In this document: in pieces, positions 41,460-51,778 of the stretch
How the letters are laid out: the number at the start of each line of letters is the position of its first letter
How positions within the stretch are numbered: position 1 is the stretch's first letter
Assembly (NCBI GenBank): GCA_032622095.1
Contig: CP136069.1
Location: forward strand, 153,501,043-153,565,042
Length of the DNA: 64,000 nt
Origin: Siphonodentalium dalli
Lineage: Eukaryota > Mollusca > Scaphopoda > Gadilida > Siphonodentaliidae
Reading direction: 5' to 3'
Position numbers and translations under genes: made by a program
Notes under the pieces: generated by a model
What the model was told of the DNA's origin: nothing
Seen by the model: the letters and a program-made list of their open reading frames with translations, nothing else
Databases searched by the model: none

Positions 41460-41914
41460 CAAACATATCACAATTATATTCGAATAGACGTTGGTATAGC
41501 TGAAGGGGTCACTCTCACCAACAAAAATGCTGAAGGGCACACAAGTTTTGAAAATGTGCTGAATGGTACACAGGTTTTGAAATCTCGTTCTAAATGACGT
41601 TTAGTTTTCGATTCTGCCATGATTTTTGTAAGAGGAATGTGTTTACGTTCCAATGAAATGAACTGAAAAACAGACTGCTGATGGGCGCCAGACTTTCAAG
41701 AACATAGTTAAAGTAACTGCGTTGGTACTGATCACAAACCCCGTGTACCTTTCAGCACATTTTCAAAACCTGATTACCTTTCAGCAATTTTTTGGTGAGA
41801 GTGACCCCTTCAGCGTTGGTATACCATAGATGTAGAAATATTCACGTGCACAACCATTATAAAAACTACTATACCAATATAATCAGCACCCGCTGTACTG
41901 ATAGGAAAAAAGTC
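41460..41914. repeat. ~450-bp segment duplicated at 47011-47466
   Basis: The two segments are nearly identical in direct orientation, from ACA(T/C)ATCACAATT to CTGTACTGATAGGAAAAAAG, at a constant offset of about 5,549 bp. Each contains the foldback described separately plus the same flanks. Either a segmental duplication or two copies of a larger element that already carried the foldback. Confidence 0.92.
41499..41814. mobile_element. 316-bp foldback MITE with 9-bp target duplication
   Basis: Ends GCTGAAGGGGTCACTCTCAC and GTGAGAGTGACCCCTTCAGC are inverted. Internal subrepeats of the type CTGAA(G/T)GGNACAC...GGTTTTGAAA extend the arms. Flanked on both sides by GTTGGTATA (41490-41498, 41815-41823). 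A 9-bp (or 8-bp) duplication suggests MULE or hAT type; undecided. Confidence 0.9.
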
Positions 41915-42044
41915 CATTTTTTTTTGTTTAAACATATTTTATTGTCATATAATATTACAAGAGGGATCGGGGCACAAGTTTTGACAACTTAAATCCGCCC
42001 CTCTCCCATTAACATTTTAACAAATACAACGTAGATGACGAACA

Positions 42045-42826
42045 TCTTTTATATATTTTGGAAGATCTGTCTGTGTATCTGTTTGTGTGTGTGTGTGTTC
42101 GCGATGAACTCGAAAACGGCTGACCCGATTTCGATGAAACTTGGTATGTGGGTGGTATTTTCGGCCGGGGGGTGACATAGGCCTATTGATTTTCAGATCC
42201 GAGGTCAACTTTTCACGTGCCGAGGTCAAATCTGTTTTTACGCTGTGTTACGGGACTTTCATTTGAGTTCGGTGCTTACAAATCGATTCGAAACAGCGCG
42301 AATAATAAAATGCCAGTCATAATAATGACACTGTGAGAATCTTTCGTGTTTCCTCTTTCCAACGATATATAATGCGTATGTATCCGTTTTAGTTATCTGC
42401 CTCAATTATCAAGAAGAAGTGGTACTATCTTCCATCAGGATAAAAACAATGCGTAACTTCAATGACGTCGTTAGAGGTCATAACGTTAGCTCACGTTAAC
42501 GCTTAACCGGCCGATGCATTTGACTGTTTCAGACGTCTTGGCGATATCTCGGGCACCGATGGTAATTTATCTTTTAATTAATGAGCATGTGTATATGAGG
42601 CGCGTTTATATACTTGAGTGGAAATCAAATCGGGTTAAACTGGCGGATTTTTACGGACGAAATTTGATGCATATGGTATCTCGGTATCCGCTGGGCCGAT
42701 TTCCCGGTATCCGCTGGGCCGATTTCCACCATTTTTGCGGTGTTGGTGTTTGACCCCACCTGACCTTGACCTTCAAAATGGTCAATTCAAGGTCAACGCC
42801 CGGACGAAGTCGGGTCACCTTCTAGT
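42045..42826 (+). mobile_element. Helitron-like non-autonomous element
   Basis: Starts A|TCTTTTATATATTTTGGAAG at 42045 and ends with the hairpin CCCGGACGAAGTCGGG at 42799 and CTAGT at 42822-42826, the TC...hairpin...CTRRT Helitron signature. The interior has GTCTGTGTATCTGTTTGTGT, TGACCCGATTTCGATGAAAC, CTTGGTATGTGGGTGGTATT and, near the end, TGACCTTGACCTTCAAAATG. These phrases and the 3' end are shared with the elements at 3876-4714. No helicase gene. Confidence 0.72.
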
Positions 42827-43010
42827 AACATATATACAGGATGATGTAGATAAGATAAGTTTAATAGGCAAAACATCCTTATAAGGACAGTATGCAAACA
42901 TATTAATATATAGTTGTACATTGAACAATACAATAAATGATATAATAATAGATGGTAATATATAACCATTTAAGTACAGCTGAATGTGCATAGGGTCGTC
43001 TCGTCTTCAT
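42827..43010 (-). other. 3' untranslated region of the LINE below
   Basis: Minus-strand sequence after the LINE stop, A/T-rich, ending near 42850 in TTAAACTTATCTTATC. It is adjacent to the Helitron-like 3' end. Confidence 0.45.
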
Positions 43011-44205
43011 TTATTCATTGCTTATGAGGCGAAGCTCATCGCGTGCGGAAAATAATTTTCGGATTATATGACATATTGAAGTGCATGAATTTGAAATATT
43101 GTTGGATAGGATTTTGACAAGCTGTTCAGTTTGTGTCATGTTTTCAAAGTCTGGGAACTGTGTCTTCATAAGAGTTATTAGTTCGAGCCGCGGTGTGCGG
43201 TAAGCACTACATTCCAAAAGAAAGTGTTTTTCATCTTCAATAGCATCATCGGAACAAAATATACATAGTCTTTGTTCCAATGCCGTCGGTGGTTGGGTGT
43301 GGCGTCCCTTTTCAATAGCCAGTTTATGATTACTTATACGCAGTCTAGTAAAAACGATTCTATTTTCTATTGATGGTGTGTGAAGAAGATAAGGTTCTAT
43401 TTCGTACTTAAGTTTGAAAAGTCGGTATGTTCGTAATTTATTACTTCCCGTTTTTGAGCATTCATCGGTGAGACTCTGTCTGAAATATATATAATAATCT
43501 TCAATAAGATTTCTTTTGAATTGACTCAGAACTGGACCCGGATTGTTTAGGTCTGCAATATTCCACCCCAGTGATTCTGCCGTTTTGAAGATTGATTTCT
43601 TAACCGATGCCACTTGTTGTTCCAACGCAGCATTACGGAGCAGATTACAGTCCGACCGTGAAATTATCTTAATTACATAAGATGAAAGTCTGCATGCCAC
43701 GTCAATAAATAATGGGTGGCTCCCTAACTCGGCGCGAACCGCGTTGTTCGAAGAAAATCTGCCGACTCCGAGTAACCGCTTACAATATTTTATGTGTACC
43801 TTCTCACATGGAAGGCGGTCGTGATTTTTAGTGGTTATTTCCACACCCCATATTTCGCTACCATATAACAATATCGGCTTAATTAATCTATCGAAGAGTT
43901 TTACAGAAGTCACTTGTGGAATCGGTGCGTCGTTTGTACATGCGTTAAATAAAGAATGCATTGCTTTGAGTCCTTTAGCACTCAATTCTTCCATTGCATG
44001 TGAGAATCTACCCGTATTACTAAATTTAATTCCAAGATAATTGTATTCATTAACAATTTCCAACTTTTGATTTCCAATGTGAAAGTCTGGTAAAGTTTTT
44101 GTTTTCCTACTTCTAAACACCACACATTTAGTTTTATCAGTGTTCACGGTGAGTTTATTGTTCTCAGTGTATCTATTTAGTCTGTTTAGACAGCACCCCG
44201 ATGTA
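43011..44205 (-). pseudogene. LINE RT C-terminal third, long open frame
   Basis: An open frame of 378 codons from the ATG at 44147, readable up to about 44205 (CLNRLNRYTENNKLTVNTDK). Motifs: NTDKTKCVVFRSRKTK, NEYNYLGIKFSNTG, LFDRLIKPILLYGSEIWGVE and, near the end, CIFC...HFLLEC, a C-x2-C-x8-H-x4-C zinc-like motif. These are the regions after the RT active site in LINE ORF2. The RT core is missing, so the copy is 5'-truncated but otherwise uninterrupted. Stop at 43011-43013. Confidence 0.88.
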
Positions 44206-44675
44206 TGGTGTGGTTGTGATTGCTGTCAGTTCTACCCTGCTTTTGAAATTTCATCTGAGGTAGTCAACATTTGTAACGCAAAGGAGGATCTCGCCTATAT
44301 ATGTTAGCGGTGGGGGGCCTAATTAAAGCGTTTCGTTGATGAAATGTATGAATAAACAAAATGGAAAAGAATTTCATTGCGTCGATTCGATTCTGATGAT
44401 ATATCCCTGTGAGTAAGGAGGAAATGTTAGATATTATAAATTGGTGGGCTGCGATCTTATTGAAGAGTTCGCATCTTTCGGTAGCATACAGGGGGCACTC
44501 AAAGAAATAATGAAAGGAATCTTCGACTTCGTATCCACATGTGCATTTAGAGGTATCAGAGATAAAAATTGTTGTACATATCTGATTTTAATTCACTACA
44601 ATAGTTGCGAATTATGCAGTGTAAGATGCTTAGTTTTCTCGGACCATTAATAAAGAATTGGGGAGGTTTCGTGGG
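44206..44675. other. Spacer between two minus-strand LINE fragments
   Basis: Probably includes the 3' untranslated region of the upstream LINE (44676-47010). No frame of note. Confidence 0.35.
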
Positions 44676-45204
44676 CTATTCAATTAATTTCAAATTCATC
44701 TTAAATTCAGGAAGAGTACTTACATTTGTAATAGGCTTTGGTAGTTTATTCCAAGATAACGTACTTTTAGGTAAATAAGAGTTTCTGAAATGTTCTGTAT
44801 GCGAACGGTATGAATAGAATTTGTCAGGTTCGCGCATATCATATCTATTACTGGCAACTTGTCTTGATCGGGGTGGCAACATGAGCGTGATGTAATTGGG
44901 GACTTGGTTGTTTATTATTTTAAACATGGTGTGCAACTCGTGGAGTTCTCGTCGAATTTCAAGCCTTGACCATCCTACTTCGTCAAACAAGCGATTTATA
45001 TCTACGGAACGCGTTAATCCTGTTACTATTCTTGCAGCATCCTTATGTATGTCATCGAACTTTTTTAATAAATAATCTGTTGCTGTGCCCCACACTACAT
45101 CGGCATAGTCTATAATTGGTAATATATATATGCTATGTATATTTTTTCAAGCGACTTTCGGTCTAGGTCGTACTTCAGTCTTCTTAATTGTGAGAGACGC
45201 GATG
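44676..45204 (-). pseudogene. CR1-like LINE, C-terminal part (after the nested insertion)
   Basis: Minus strand: ATSRLSQLRRLKYDLDRKSL, EKIYIAYI, a frameshift in a (TA)n run near 45120, then WGTATDYLLKKFDDIHKDAA, RIVTGLTRSVDINRLFDEVG and TLSWNKLPKPITNVSTLPEF. It continues the RT at 46122-47010 once the insertion between is removed (HINTIANK then KATSRL). Confidence 0.85.
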
Positions 45205-46128
45205 TTGCTTTGTTATGCCCCCGATCTCCGATGGAGATTTTGGGGTATATAGTGGAGCCGTCCGTCCGTCCGTCCGTCCGTCCGTACGAACGTTTCAACT
45301 CATAACTTTGTTGGTTTCGCTAACTCAATTCAGTTGATCTATGGTATGCTAATAGACCAGCCGGGGGGACAAGATTTCCCCATAACTGCGGTTTCGTCCG
45401 CCCATTTTTTCCAGAGTTACGCCCCTTTTTGGACTTAGAAAATCGTCCGTACGAACGTTTCAACTCATAACTTTGGTTTCGCTAACTCAATTCAGTTGAC
45501 CTTTGGTATGTTAATAGACCAGCCGGGGGGACAAGATTTCCCCATAATTGCGGTTTCGTCCGCCCATTTTTTCCAGAGTTACGCCCCTTTTTGGACTTAG
45601 AAAATTCAGTTTTCTGTGGCATACGAACGTTTCAACTCATAACTTTGGTTTCGCTAATTCAATTCAGTTGATCTTTGGTATGCCAATAGACCAGCCGGGG
45701 GACACGATATTCCCGTAGCCGTGGTTTCGTCCGCCCATTTTTTCCAGAGTTACGCCCCTTTTTGGACTTAGAAAATTCAGGTTTTCTGCTACTTTTTTTG
45801 GTTTCCAGATGATAACTTGATTTTGGATTGTTAATTTGCAAAACCCGTTTTTTTTGTGTATTACAAATATCGCAATACAGGTCAAGGTAAATTTTCGGTT
45901 CAATCGGATAATTTTTGTGAGAGTTATGACCCTTTTTCGACTTAAAAAATTCAGTTTTTTTTTAGAAAATTCAGTTTTCCTTCTATTTTTGTGGCACCAG
46001 ACCAAATTTGAAGCTAATATAGAACTAAATACTCATGAATAACATAACTTTACAAAGTGCCATTCAATAAGTATTTGCACAAAAATAAGAAAAATCCTCT
46101 CTGATTGTACAGTCGGGGGCGTTACCTC
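45205..46128 (+). mobile_element. ~0.9-kb insertion splitting the LINE, with internal repeats
   Basis: Left end TGTTATGCCCCCGATCTCCG and TTTTGGGGTATATAG, then (TCCG)n at 45263-45285. Right end GTCGGGGGCGTTACCTCCGC. Three internal units of 165-172 bp start TACGAACGTTTCAACTCATA (45285, 45450, 45622), followed by a diverged part ending in GACTTA(G/A)AAAATTCAG repeats. The host reading resumes on both sides; ACAA(A/G)G near each junction may be the target duplication. Non-coding; class uncertain. Confidence 0.75.
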
Positions 46129-47010
46129 CGCCCAGCGGTGCACTTGTTTGCTATTGTATTTATATGAGTGTTCAAGTTTAGATTCGATTGTATTTCAAGT
46201 CCAAGATGTTTGTGTGAGTTTGTAAATAATACATTTTCTTGTTCGAATTTTAAATTCGGGGTCTCGTTGTTATTTGTAAGGGAAAAGGAAATTGCCCTAG
46301 TTTTCGTTGGGTTAAATTTAACTAGCCATTTATTTGCCCAGTCTGCGACTCTTTCAAGGTCATCGTTCATGTTCTTGGTTAGGATATCGATGTCATAATG
46401 GGTAGTCATAAGGCAAGTATCGTCCGCGTACATTATTGTGGTTGCATTAATGTGATCAGGGAGGTCGTTTATGTAAACTAAAAATAGGAAAGGGCCAATA
46501 ATTTAGCCTTGAGGGACACCCGCTGGGATAACTTCAAAATTTGAGAAGGAGTTGTTCACTAAGACCCTTTGTTTGCGATTGAACAGATAATCTTTTAGCC
46601 ATTCTAAGAGATTTCCAGAGACTCCATATTGTTCCAATTTATATAGCAGCCCCTTGTGCCATACTCGCTCGAATGCCTTTGATATATCAAAAAATACTGC
46701 ACATGTATAGAGGCTGTTGTCGAGACTATGGCACAGGTTGTGATATAGTTCTATTAACTGGTATGTTGTACTATGGCCAGGGAGGAAGCCAGACTGGTGA
46801 TTATATAAAAAATTATTTTCCGTGAAGTATGTCATAATATGTTGTATGACCACTTTTTCGAAGATTTTGCCTAATGTCGGAAGGAGAGATATTGGACGGT
46901 AATTTGCGGAATCGGCTGGGTCGCCTTTTTTGAAAATAGGGATGACGTTTGCCTTTTTCCAGGTCATTGGAAACTTACCAAGATCCAATGATTTTTATAA
47001 ATTATTAATG
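46129..47010 (-). pseudogene. CR1-like LINE reverse transcriptase core
   Basis: Minus strand: LGKFPMTWKKANVIPIFKKG, NYRPISLLPTLGKIFEKVV, HQSGFLPGHSTTYQLIELYH, VFFDISKAFERVWHKGLLYK, then VPQG with an in-frame TAA at 46503 and IIGPFLFLVYINDLPDHIN. The catalytic box MYADDTCL and KWLVKFNPTKT follow. All RT blocks are present and only the one stop and the downstream insertion break this part. Upstream of 47010 it is replaced by the duplicated segment. Confidence 0.93.
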
Positions 47011-47466
47011 AACACATCACAATTTTATTCGAATAGATGTTGGTATAACTGAAGGGGTCACTCTCACCAACAAAAATGCTGAAGGGCACACAAGTTTTGA
47101 AAATGTGCTGAATGGTACACAGGTTTTGAAATCTCGTTCTAAATGACGTTTAGTTTTCGATTCTGCCATGATTTTTGTAAGAGGAATGTGTTTACGTTCC
47201 AATGAAATGAACTGAAAAACAGACTGCTGATGGGCGCCAGACTTTCAAGAACATAGTTAAAGTAACTGCGTTGATACTGATCACAAACCCCGTGTACCTT
47301 TCAGCACATTTTCAAAACCTGATTACCTTTCAGCAATTTTTTGGTGAGAGTGACCCCTTCAGCGTTAGTATACCATAGTTGTAGAAATATTCACGTGCAC
47401 AACCATTATAAAAACTACTATACCAATATAATCAGCACCCGCTGTACTGATAGGAAAAAAGACCAT
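47011..47466. repeat. Second copy of the ~450-bp segment with foldback
   Basis: Partner of 41460-41914. The foldback lies at 47048-47363 (316 bp again), flanked by GTTGGTATA and GTTAGTATA, so one flank has since mutated. It abuts the truncated 5' end of the LINE RT. Confidence 0.9.
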
Positions 47467-47639
47467 TCTGAAGATGCATGTCCATATAATATTTCCATAT
47501 TATACGTTGCTATGTTTTATGCACAGATATATGGGGGTTATTATTCACTCCGCCTCCATATTAGTTTCATTTCGTGACAACCTTTGGTTTTATTTATAGG
47601 TTGATTATGGATGTATTCCGACGAACGAGTTGGTTTAAT

Positions 47640-47760
47640 ATAGTGTTATTTTCAGCACATAATGAACTTATAATGAAGTAATTACGAGTCAATAATGCGA
47701 CTAAAATGCTCTCATTTTCAGTTCATTATCGACCCAACATGAGGCGGTTCTTAGCCGGTG
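47640..47760 (-). repeat. Dispersed repeat shared with 19880-20000
   Basis: Reverse complement of the block described at 19880 (CTGAAAATGAGAGC, TTTAGTC-CATTAT). Unclassified, non-coding. Confidence 0.68.
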
Positions 47761-48162
47761 ATCGACATAAAACGAAATATATTATAACCCGATAACGTGT
47801 GGATTTTTGAGAGAACAGACTGGTATATCATGACTGATGAAGTGAACTAATTGGATACCCACTGGTGCGTTTGCGTGTTTGCGTGAGTCCCGTTTTGTGG
47901 AGGTAATTAAATTCAAGTCACAACATCGTTATGAGGGTTTAAAACTCATCTAAAGATCCACACGAAGAACAGCATGCATGAGACCACGTGACACGAGAAG
48001 ACTTGAAGGCACCATGCACTCATTGCAATCAGTATATACCGAAAATTCTTACATTTTAACTTGACAAATGTTAAGCATACGTGAATATGTTTCCTCTTAG
48101 TGAACCCAGCGATTTTGTGATTTCTTTTGAAAGTTAACTCTTTCCATTCAATGCATGTTCAT
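47761..48162. other. Intergenic; nothing recognised
   Basis: Follows the 3' end of the minus-strand LINE; no motif seen. Confidence 0.4.
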
Positions 48163-49581
48163 TCAAGCATCTAGCCACTCACCATATCTGTATCTGTATC
48201 TGTAGTGGGTACAGTTTAGTAACCAATTCTGGTTTTTATACGCACTGGGTGGATGATGATGTTGATTCCGTTGAGGACTCTGATGGTACTGTGTCCTCAG
48301 GTTCAGTGATTCCATCGTTGCGAGTGCTCGTAAGAACAACTCTGGGTCACTGTTACACACGATCGGGTCTTCCAGTTGGTTCCAGTCCAGGATCGTCTTG
48401 CTAAAGAAAGAATGTTTTAATTGGTTACAGCTAGTACGCCGTGGCTCGAAAGTTCTTTTACACTCTTCTTTTTCGACGATGTTTGTTGTCACACAGTCTA
48501 CGAATTTTCTGGCTGTGAACTTCCTGCCTGATTTCTTTGGTGTCAGATAGTCGTTTTCGTTTAGTGCTGGCACCATCCCCTCAACTATCTTGTGAAACTG
48601 GATGAGGCGCTGTTCTCTTCGTCGCTCCTCTAGAGGTGTAGATCGAGTTCCTCTAGCATGGTGGTGACTGATGTTCCTTGGCGACTAGAATTGTTCTTTA
48701 GGAACCTATCGCTCCTTCGCTGTACTTTTTCAATGTGGTCAATGTCTTTCTTAAGTGGGGGTCCCATACCACGGCTCCATATTCGAGCGTCGATCTCACG
48801 TAGCGATGTAAACTGTCTTTTTGCATTTCTCTGGAGCATGTCTGATGTTACGTCTCAGGAGGGCTAGAGCACAGTTTGCTTTCTTTGTTGTTTTCCTAAT
48901 GTGGGCTGACCATGTCAGGTCGTTGGTGAAGGTCAACCCCAGGTATGGGGTCTCAGCTGTTGTTTCTAGTATGTGGTCTCCCAGTTGGTACATGTATGAT
49001 GATTTGTTACATTTTTTGGAGTTGAAACGCATCCCCAAGTGTTCAAGCTCCTTTAGATCTTTTTGCAGGGTGTGGTGGTCTTTCTGTGAGGTGGTGTTTC
49101 TGTATTGTAGGCAATCATCTGCGAACAGTCTCACTTGGGAATATACGCATGTTGGTAGTCATTTATATGTATCAGGAACAGAAGTGGTCCTAATACTATA
49201 CCTTGGGGGACTCCTGGATCAACTGGGACGTAGGATGAGTAGTTGCCTTCAACAACTACTCACATTCGTCTTTTGGTTTGAAATGACGAGAGTCAGGTGT
49301 ATATATTTCCTTTGATTCCGTAGTTTTGAACTTTCTGTAGTAGTTTGTTGTGCGCTACTGTGTCGAATGCTTTTGAGTAATCAAGTAGGGCTATGCATGC
49401 CTGTTTGGATGTCTTTATTGAAGAATTGGAGCAGGTCATCATATGTTGTTAGTAGCTGTGTTACACATGAGTAGCCTTTCCTGAATCCATGATTTAATTT
49501 GGTCAGGACTTCATGTTTATCAAGGTGGTTCAGCAGGTGACGGCATATAATATGCTCCAGTATTTTGCAGCATACTGTTAA
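48163..49581 (-). pseudogene. CR1-like LINE: second half of RT and C-terminus
   Basis: Minus strand from 49581: LTVCCKILEHIICRHLLNHL, HGFRKGYSCVTQLLTTYDDL, a frameshift, DYSKAFDTVAHNKLL, then the catalytic box RLFADDCLQYR near 49130. Next come TPYLGLTFTNDLTWSAHI, KKDIDHIEKVQRRSDRF and FFSKTILDWNQLEDPIV. It ends near 48163 with a (GATACA)n-like run coding RYRYRYGEW. Several frameshifts. The first half lies beyond the insertion at 49582-51778. Confidence 0.88.
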
Positions 49582-51778
49582 GGACTAAAGGATTACTATG
49601 CTCATGAAACAACAAAACTCTATCGGAAAGCCACCCCTATTGTGATCACAATAATCCAAGTCCCATAAAAATCGCGTAATAAATAAGCCGAGAAATAACT
49701 AAATAATACCGTCACCGGTTGTCGGCTATCTCCGTCGCAAAACCTCGCATGACGTCAAGCGAGGTAAACTAATTAAAAACACGGAATCGGAGTCGGAGGT
49801 AATTATGTCTACCCTATATGACGATGGAAAATCCGGAATAAACATCAGCCTGTGAGCGTGATGGAATCACTGCGGGGAATATCAATAGCATTGTGTACAC
49901 ATGGTTAATTGGCTTGGTGAGTTATATTCACTTGTGATTTATGCGCTGTTTGGAAAGTTATTGTTTTGACAAAAAACTATAGAAGGCCGATTGAGCGGGG
50001 TAGGTAACACTTTCGTGTCAAAAATAAAGCTTATAAAAACACGAGCAGGCATGTGAACTCTATTCAGGTGCGTGTTCACGATGTTTTAATTTTCCGTATA
50101 TATGCCCCGAGTGTCCCGTATTTAAAATTATTCATTCGTAACAATGCCATATAAATGCAGTGTTTTCGACTGTGGCCGGTCTAGTGACTCTCAGTTAGGT
50201 ATAATGCTGTATTCATTTCCAAACGATGTTCGTTTACGTGCCAGTTGGTGTGATTTCTGTGGGGAAACCCGTTGCGCAAAATCAGAAACCGATTACATAT
50301 ACCAAATAAAGAGCGTTTATTTTGACAATGACAGTCATGGTTCCGAATACATACAATTGCATTTAAAGTGGAGAGTATGTTGAATAATTCACGATAACAA
50401 CTATTCTAAGTCGAGTCCCAATTTCCTTCACCATGGCTCAATAAAGAGCGTTCCATGTTAAGAGTTTTCCTAATATGGTACGAATAAAAAGAGTTTAATA
50501 AAGCGGAAATTGCTATGACTTGGGAGGATATATAAAGCATGCATATCGGAAGTTCGTGTATATGTATTGACATGTATTGGTGTAATCAGTAAACAATCAC
50601 GATGACAACTGTTCTAAGTCCAGTCCCTTTACCGTGACGCAATAAAGAGCGTTCACTATTACGATATATTGCGAATAAAGAACGCTTGTATATGTGATTA
50701 CATATTAAACCGGATTATTACCCCTCCTTCAAACAGTGTTGGTTCAACGAACCACGACAAACGTTTATATATTTTATAATCCTATTGTTGTGCGTAATTG
50801 ACACATAGAGGTCGAGTTATGACCTGCATATTAAATAGACCGCATCGCTAGAGTGCTAATTTTATAGACCAATAGCCATGCATAGACGCAGTGATTTCAT
50901 CAGTGACAGTCGGCAGGATTGTTTGGGGGTAGGGGAAGCAATATTCCGAAATATATATAAACACCATATTGCCCTAATATATACATGATTCATAACCAAG
51001 AAAAATGAACGTATCATATCATATTGGTAATGAATGACTTGATTATAATTGATTAAATCCGACAGCAATAAACCATTTTGTTTTATTTTACCGCGTTACG
51101 ATAAATTAAAACGAAACGCTCTTTATTGACACACGAAAAATCGCATCTGGAAATTGGAATGTTTACGAGATGATAATTGCCTAATATCTTTGCAAGTCTT
51201 CGCGTATATATGCAATCTTTATATGAATATATACTATATAATATAACTTGGACTATTCCGGTAACGTAAAAAATATATATAAACACGAGCACGTGTTTAT
51301 ATAGATAAATGCGCGCAAAACTGAATACGGGCATGGCTTTTTAGTAACAACACATCGCGATACATATAATAATAATAATAATAACACGATAAAGACATTT
51401 AATTACGAGAACGGCGATGTTTTCGGCAAAGTTTAGCATTCGCAGTGTGATAACCCGACAATCTTCAAAGGCCGCGATCGACTACATGCAAACTTAAAAT
51501 ACTGCCCTAGCGTACATATGCGTTGTCGATGGGTTACCACGTGATCGATCACGTGCTATGCTTCTGTTTACATGTGACAATCACGTGATCGGGCCGATGA
51601 TCACGTGACTTCGTCTACAACAAAGTCTTCGGCTAACTTCGGAATTTTTTATAATCGTTATAAAAATAACGAATGGCGGTCGAATATTAGATTATATGCG
51701 CCCAATGGACATTATATATATATATTATCGGTTTATTGAAAGAAAATATTATTGTTTTTTCAGCACCCTATTCCTGGA
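49582..51778 (+). mobile_element. ~2.2-kb DNA-transposon-like insertion carrying a THAP exon
   Basis: Splits the LINE between the codons for PVS and LTVCCKILEHI; removing the insert and one GGAC restores the reading. GGAC occurs at both junctions (49575-49578 and 51779-51782). Ends AGGATTACTATG and CACCCTATTCCT are weakly inverted. Contents: an incomplete THAP zinc-finger frame at 50144, several AATAAAGAGCGTT motifs (50306, 50441, 50640, 51112 reverse) and AT-rich non-coding DNA. THAP domains occur in P-element and some other transposases, so a remnant of such a transposon is plausible. Confidence 0.65.
50144..50383 (+). CDS. THAP-type zinc finger, N-terminal fragment (possible first exon)
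   Basis: 79 codons beginning MPYKCSVFDCGRS, with C-x4-C at residues 5 and 10, then YSFPNDVRLRASW. This is the THAP-domain order: start Met-Pro, first Cys pair, Phe-Pro, Trp. The later Cys-x2-His pair is not seen in frame; after FCGETRCAKSE the sequence loses the consensus. Either an intron begins soon after Trp or the gene is decayed. THAP domains bind DNA in P-element-type transposases and host regulators. The location inside an insertion favours transposon origin. No other transposase region was found downstream. Confidence 0.55.
   Translation: MPYKCSVFDCGRSSDSQLGIMLYSFPNDVRLRASWCDFCGETRCAKSETDYIYQIKSVYFDNDSHGSEYIQLHLKWRVC

Noticed and set aside
41061-41540. 159-codon minus-strand frame as a gene
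   Set aside because: Its first codons lie in the foldback at 41499 and the remainder has no recognisable motif.
48821-49315. 164-codon plus-strand frame
   Set aside because: It is the antisense shadow of the LINE reverse transcriptase, which shows real RT motifs on the minus strand.
49582-51778. THAP frame as a host transcription-factor gene
   Set aside because: It sits inside an insertion that interrupts a LINE frame and lacks the rest of the domain in frame; transposon origin is more likely.
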